From Hymenobacter sp. 15J16-1T3B (lineage in GTDB: Bacteria > Bacteroidota > Bacteroidia > Cytophagales > Hymenobacteraceae): 64,000 nucleotides of DNA. The stretch lies in contig NZ_JAJFAV010000001.1 in the NCBI RefSeq assembly GCF_020711235.1, positions 248,001 to 312,000 of the forward strand, read 5' to 3'. Position 1 is the stretch's first letter; every line of letters starts with the position of its first letter. The notes under the pieces are model-generated. The model was not told the DNA's origin and made no database searches. It saw only the letters and a list, made by a program, of their open reading frames with translations. Of the stretch, positions 61,109 through 64,000 are shown piece after piece. The position numbers and the translations under genes are program-made.

Positions 61109-61795
61109 ATGACCACCTTGCCCCGTTCCCTGTCCCGCGCGCTGCTGCTGGCGCTGCTCGGCCCCGCGCCCCACCTGCTGCTGGCCCAAACCACCCCACT
61201 GAGCAGCAGCGAATTGCTGCGCGGCCTGCCTTCGGCCACGCCCACCGCCGCCGCGGCGGCCCCTGGCTGCGCGCTGCGCCCCGAGCGGGTGGGCGTGCTC
61301 AAAGTGGGGCTGGCACTGGACCAGGCCTGGACGCGGCGCACCGGCCTGGCCCTGCCCGTCAGCCTGGGCTACGAGCGGCGCTTGTTCTTCGGCATGAGCG
61401 TGCTGGCCAATTTCACCTCCGTCTACGACCCGGCGCGCAAGTCGCTGCCGGGCCAGCCCGAGGCCCCGGGCCTGTCGCAGTTCGACGTCACCACGGGCCT
61501 GCGCTACTACCTGCCCATCAAAGGATTGCGCAACGAAGCGCGCGAGGAGTTTAGCGGGCCCTACGTGAGCGTGCTGGCCAGCCGCACCTTCCGCAGCACC
61601 TGGCTCCCCGAGTCCGCCGGCGACGCCTACACCTACCGCCTCACGCGCAGCAACCAGCTGCTGGCCGGCTACCAGCTCCCGCTCGGCCCCCGCGGCTTCC
61701 TCGATGCCTCGGCCGGCCTGAAGCTGAGCCGCGGGGGCCAACCCGCGCGCAAGCTGGCCCCCGCCGCCGGCCTGTCGGTGGGCTTGTTCTTCTAG
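61109..61795 (+). CDS. Exported outer-membrane protein of unknown function
   Basis: A 228-residue protein with a signal peptide (about 1-24, ending LLLAQ). The mature part has barrel-like strands (VGVLKVGLALDQAWTRRTGLALPVSLGYERRLFFGMSVLANFT, FDVTTGLRYYLP, GPYVSVLASRTF, LSVGLFF at the very end). The final Phe-Phe is typical of outer-membrane barrel termini. The ATG at 61109 is used rather than a TTG three codons earlier. The neighbouring DUF72 gene converges on it, with a 20-base gap. Confidence 0.72.
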   Translation: MTTLPRSLSRALLLALLGPAPHLLLAQTTPLSSSELLRGLPSATPTAAAAAPGCALRPERVGVLKVGLALDQAWTRRTGLALPVSLGYERRLFFGMSVLANFTSVYDPARKSLPGQPEAPGLSQFDVTTGLRYYLPIKGLRNEAREEFSGPYVSVLASRTFRSTWLPESAGDAYTYRLTRSNQLLAGYQLPLGPRGFLDASAGLKLSRGGQPARKLAPAAGLSVGLFF

Positions 61796-61815
61796 GCAAG
61801 TGCGGGGCGGGCGGC

Positions 61816-62727
61816 TTAGAACAGCCGCCCCTGCACCGGCTGCACCACCAGCTGCGGCTGCGGCAGCTCGCGCCCGGTGAGCTTGCCCAGGCGCTGCAGG
61901 AAGTACTGAGCCCAGGTGGGCGCGTCGTTCACGTCGCGCTGGTGAACAAAGAAGTACACCTCCTGCAGCCCGGTGGCCAGCCATTCGGCCACGCGCTCGG
62001 CCCAGGCGTCGGCGCGCAGATAGTCGGTGCGGTGCAGGGCGTGGCCGTTGAAGCGAATGAAGGCCCGGGGCGTGGTCAGGCGCTGGTGCAGCACGTCGCG
62101 GCGCCCGGCCACGTCGCTGATAACCCAGGTTTTGCCCAAGGCTTCGAGCAGGGCGCCGGTTTCGGCCAGCACGCCCGCGTCGTGATACCAGGCGGGGTGA
62201 CGCAGCTCCACGGCCAGCGGCAGGTGCTGGGGCCAGTCGAGCAGGTAGCGCTCCAGGCGTGGCAGCTGGGGCGGAGCGAAGTTGGGCCCCATTTGCAGAA
62301 AGGCCATGCCGAGCTGCTCGCCCATGTTTTCCAGGGCCCGGGCGAAAGAGTTGGTCAGGTCGTCGGCGCGGTACAGCTCCCGGTCGTGGCTGATGCTTTG
62401 GGGCAGTTTGGGGCAGAAGCGGAAGTCGGCGGGCACAGCCGCCCGCCAGCGGCGCACCATCTCGGCATCCGGTATGCGGTAGTGCGTCACGTTGACTTCC
62501 AGCGAGTTGAACTGCTTGCCGTAGTACGCCAGCTGCTGGTCTTCGCGCAGGCCCAGCGGGTACCAGGTGCCCAGCCAGGCTTTGTTGGTCCAGGTGGGGC
62601 AGCCCACCCAGATGGGCGCAGGGGCCACGGGCGGCGCAGTGCGAGCGAGAAGTGCGGCGGTGTCGGGGTGGTCGGGCGGCAGGCGAAAGTCGATGCCGCG
62701 CACGTCCGGTAGTCGGCCAAAGTCCAT
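61816..62727 (-). CDS. DUF72 (YecE) family protein
   Basis: A 303-residue cytosolic TIM-barrel protein of the DUF72 family. It shows WVGCPTWTNKAWLGTWYPLGLREDQQLAYYGKQFNSLEVNVTHYRIP, then FRFCPKLPQSISHDREL, AVELRHPAWY and EVYFFVHQRDVNDAP, the diagnostic family pattern. The biochemical role is unsettled. The ATG at 62727 is chosen; a second candidate two codons upstream is less likely. Confidence 0.93.
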   Translation of the reverse strand: MDFGRLPDVRGIDFRLPPDHPDTAALLARTAPPVAPAPIWVGCPTWTNKAWLGTWYPLGLREDQQLAYYGKQFNSLEVNVTHYRIPDAEMVRRWRAAVPADFRFCPKLPQSISHDRELYRADDLTNSFARALENMGEQLGMAFLQMGPNFAPPQLPRLERYLLDWPQHLPLAVELRHPAWYHDAGVLAETGALLEALGKTWVISDVAGRRDVLHQRLTTPRAFIRFNGHALHRTDYLRADAWAERVAEWLATGLQEVYFFVHQRDVNDAPTWAQYFLQRLGKLTGRELPQPQLVVQPVQGRLF

Positions 62728-63073
62728 GGGCAAAGGTACGGCGAGCGGCCGCGGCCGGCTGCTAGTTGCTTAAGCATTATTTTTTACTTCTGCAACCGGC
62801 ACTTGGATAAAAGCCGGAGCCGACTCGACCATTTTTTTTGGCGGCGGATAATCTTATTTCTGCCGCTCACCGGTTTTCGTCTATATAGAATCCAAACCTA
62901 CCCTTCAGGAAACACAATCAGGGATTTTCGTTTACCGGCCGAGTTAGGGCTAATGCAAATTTTACAGGTAAAGCACAATTTTTAATCTATATTGACCGTC
63001 GCCGCCGGTTTCGGTTTGGATTGTATTTCGGATAGGCTAATAGATTTGGCCTGTTCACCATAGCAGAGAATGA
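62728..63073 (+). promoter_or_regulatory. 346-base AT-rich gap with the rlpA promoter
   Basis: The clearest promoter in the window: TTTG at 63015-63018 and TAGATTTG at 63041-63048 match the -33 TTTG and -7 TAnnTTTG elements with a 22-base spacer (usual 19-21). The expected start is near 63055, 19 bases before the rlpA ATG. The rest is AT-rich; a 60-codon frame at 62803-62985 starts with TTG and has no homology, so it is not counted. Confidence 0.65.
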
Positions 63074-63826
63074 ATGAAGTTTAACCAACGACAGAACCTC
63101 TCGGGCTTGCTGATGATGTGGCTGACGGCCTTACTGCTGGTAGCCACCCCGCTGTCCACTTTCGCCGACGATACGCCCACTGCCACGGCTAGCAAAAGCG
63201 CCGTACTCCGGGGCCGCGCCTCCTGGTACGGCCGCGAACATCAGGGCCACCGCACCAGCAACGGCACGCGCTTCGACCGCAACAAGTACACCTGCGCGCA
63301 CAAGACCCTGCCCTTCGGCACGAAGCTGCGCGTCACCAACCCCGAAACCGGCAAAGCCGTGGTCGTGCAGGTCACCGATCGGGGCCCGTACCGCCACCAG
63401 CGCATCCTGGATCTGTCTGAAATTGCCGCCCGCCCGCTCGACATCGTGCGCATGGGCGCCCTGGGCGTTGTGGCCGAAGTAGTGCCCGACGACACGCCCC
63501 TGGGCCCGGTAGCCGGCACCGTGACGGTGCCCGAACCCGAAACCACCGACATTGCCGTCACCGACGCCACGCCCGAGCCCGAAGCCACCTACGTGGTGCA
63601 GGCCGGCACGTTTGGCGAGCTGCGCAACGCCGAAGCCCTGGTAGCCCAGATCAAAGCCCTCGACGCGAAGCTGCCCGTGGCCGTGCGCCAGGACAACGTG
63701 AACGGGCGCCCGCTCAACCGCGTCATCGTGGGCCAGCGCCTAGCCCGGGCCGAAGCCGACGACGTGTGGCAGCGCCTGCAGAACCGCGGCATCAGCGGCT
63801 TGGTGCGGCAGGCCGAGAACCTGTAG
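63074..63826 (+). CDS. RlpA-like septal lytic transglycosylase with SPOR domain
   Basis: A 250-residue exported protein: a signal peptide (about 1-31), a double-psi beta-barrel RlpA domain (about 45-140: GRASWYGREHQGHRTSNGTRFD, YTCAHKTLPFGTKLRVTN, DRGPYRHQRILDLS, with the conserved Asp/His), and a C-terminal SPOR domain (about 172-250: YVVQAGTFGELRNAEAL, RVIVGQRLARAEAD). It would cut or bind denuded peptidoglycan at the septum. The promoter upstream and terminator downstream suggest a single-gene unit. Confidence 0.93.
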   Translation: MKFNQRQNLSGLLMMWLTALLLVATPLSTFADDTPTATASKSAVLRGRASWYGREHQGHRTSNGTRFDRNKYTCAHKTLPFGTKLRVTNPETGKAVVVQVTDRGPYRHQRILDLSEIAARPLDIVRMGALGVVAEVVPDDTPLGPVAGTVTVPEPETTDIAVTDATPEPEATYVVQAGTFGELRNAEALVAQIKALDAKLPVAVRQDNVNGRPLNRVIVGQRLARAEADDVWQRLQNRGISGLVRQAENL

Positions 63827-63851
63827 CCCCGCGCTTCGAACCCGACCCGTG

Positions 63852-63885
63852 TACCCGGGGTGCCCAGCACCCCGGGTATTTTTTT
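63852..63885 (+). terminator. Rho-independent terminator after rlpA
   Basis: A 12-bp perfect stem (TACCCGGGGTGC at 63852-63863 with 63867-63878) is followed by a T-run (63879-63885). It lies 25 bases past the stop. Confidence 0.9.
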
Positions 63886-63971
63886 GCAACTATGTTCGTT
63901 AGAAAGGCCTCTTCTGGTCAGCGTGCTGCCCGGCAGCCCGACGTGTTTTATTATTCTTTTACGCTCTTCTC

Positions 63972-64000
63972 ATGCGCAAACCACTGTTACTGTTGGCCGT
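63972..64000 (+). CDS. 5' end of a gene running off the right edge
   Basis: ATG at 63972 opens MRKPLLLLAV, the start of a signal peptide (basic residues then a hydrophobic run). An upstream AT-rich stretch (GTTTTATTATTCTTTTACG) precedes it. Only nine complete codons are in the window, so no family can be named. Confidence 0.5.

Noticed and set aside
62803-62985. 60-codon frame before rlpA
   Set aside because: TTG start, no homology or signal, and it lies in AT-rich promoter DNA.

Overview
The window reads as chromosome of a high-GC member of the Bacteroidota, most like Hymenobacter or a close relative in the Cytophagales. The evidence is internal. Three large secreted proteins end in type IX secretion (T9SS) type A sorting domains. 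Also present are a YpdA-type bacillithiol disulfide reductase, a FadL porin paired with an SGNH lipoprotein, a CarboxypepD_reg-like TonB receptor, and promoter-like TAnnTTTG boxes of the Bacteroidota type. Coding density is high and many proteins are lipoproteins or carry signal peptides. I saw no tRNA, rRNA, CRISPR array or intact insertion sequence.

Layout. 1-4.5 kb: yraN, a MORN-like lipoprotein, htpG and a STAS-like gene. 4.7-10.3 kb: a metal-handling block (His-rich exported protein, TonB receptor, CDF exporter) and an MFS transporter. 10.4-16.5 kb: small conserved proteins, a histidine-box hydroxylase, a GNAT acetyltransferase and a prolyl oligopeptidase. 16.5-28.5 kb: a minus-strand run of nine genes described below. 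28.7-34.2 kb: a second STAS-like gene, a sugar nucleotidyltransferase, LemA plus two TPM-domain proteins, a DUF1684 protein and a DEDD exonuclease. 34.4-40 kb: a delta-60-repeat T9SS protein and polA. 40-44.2 kb: a family of lipocalin-like lipoproteins with a partly decayed tandem duplication that includes ypdA. 44.5-52.4 kb: SGNH/FadL pair, cyanophycinase-like peptidase, mgtE, arfB and small genes. 52.5-54 kb: an NmrA-like reductase divergent from an HxlR regulator, with a palindromic operator between them. 54-64 kb: an adhesin-like DUF2807 protein, a PA14 T9SS protein, a HELGH metalloprotease-like T9SS protein, outer-membrane proteins, a DUF72 protein and RlpA.

The most interesting region is 16563-28484. 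In transcription order it encodes a lipoprotein with a vWA-like motif, two small membrane proteins, a tubulin/FtsZ-like protein, an 1155-residue actin/Hsp70-fold ATPase with a long unassigned N-terminal half, an AT-richer secreted beta-propeller-like protein (possibly a later insertion), a signal-peptide/TM/coiled-coil protein, a MotA/ExbB-like channel subunit with a long cytoplasmic tail, and a MotB/OmpA-like subunit. This joins two cytoskeletal NTPase folds to a proton-driven stator-like complex and an envelope lipoprotein. From memory, Makarova and Koonin (2010) proposed a membrane-remodelling system combining a divergent FtsZ-tubulin family with vWA and OmpA-family proteins; this locus looks like a Bacteroidota version or relative with an actin-like partner. 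Its function is not known to me.

A second theme is intergenic structure. Several families of inverted repeats sit between genes, including four junctions inside the 16.5-28.5 kb run, and a degenerate 8-nt-periodic repeat occurs in inverted pairs at three loci.
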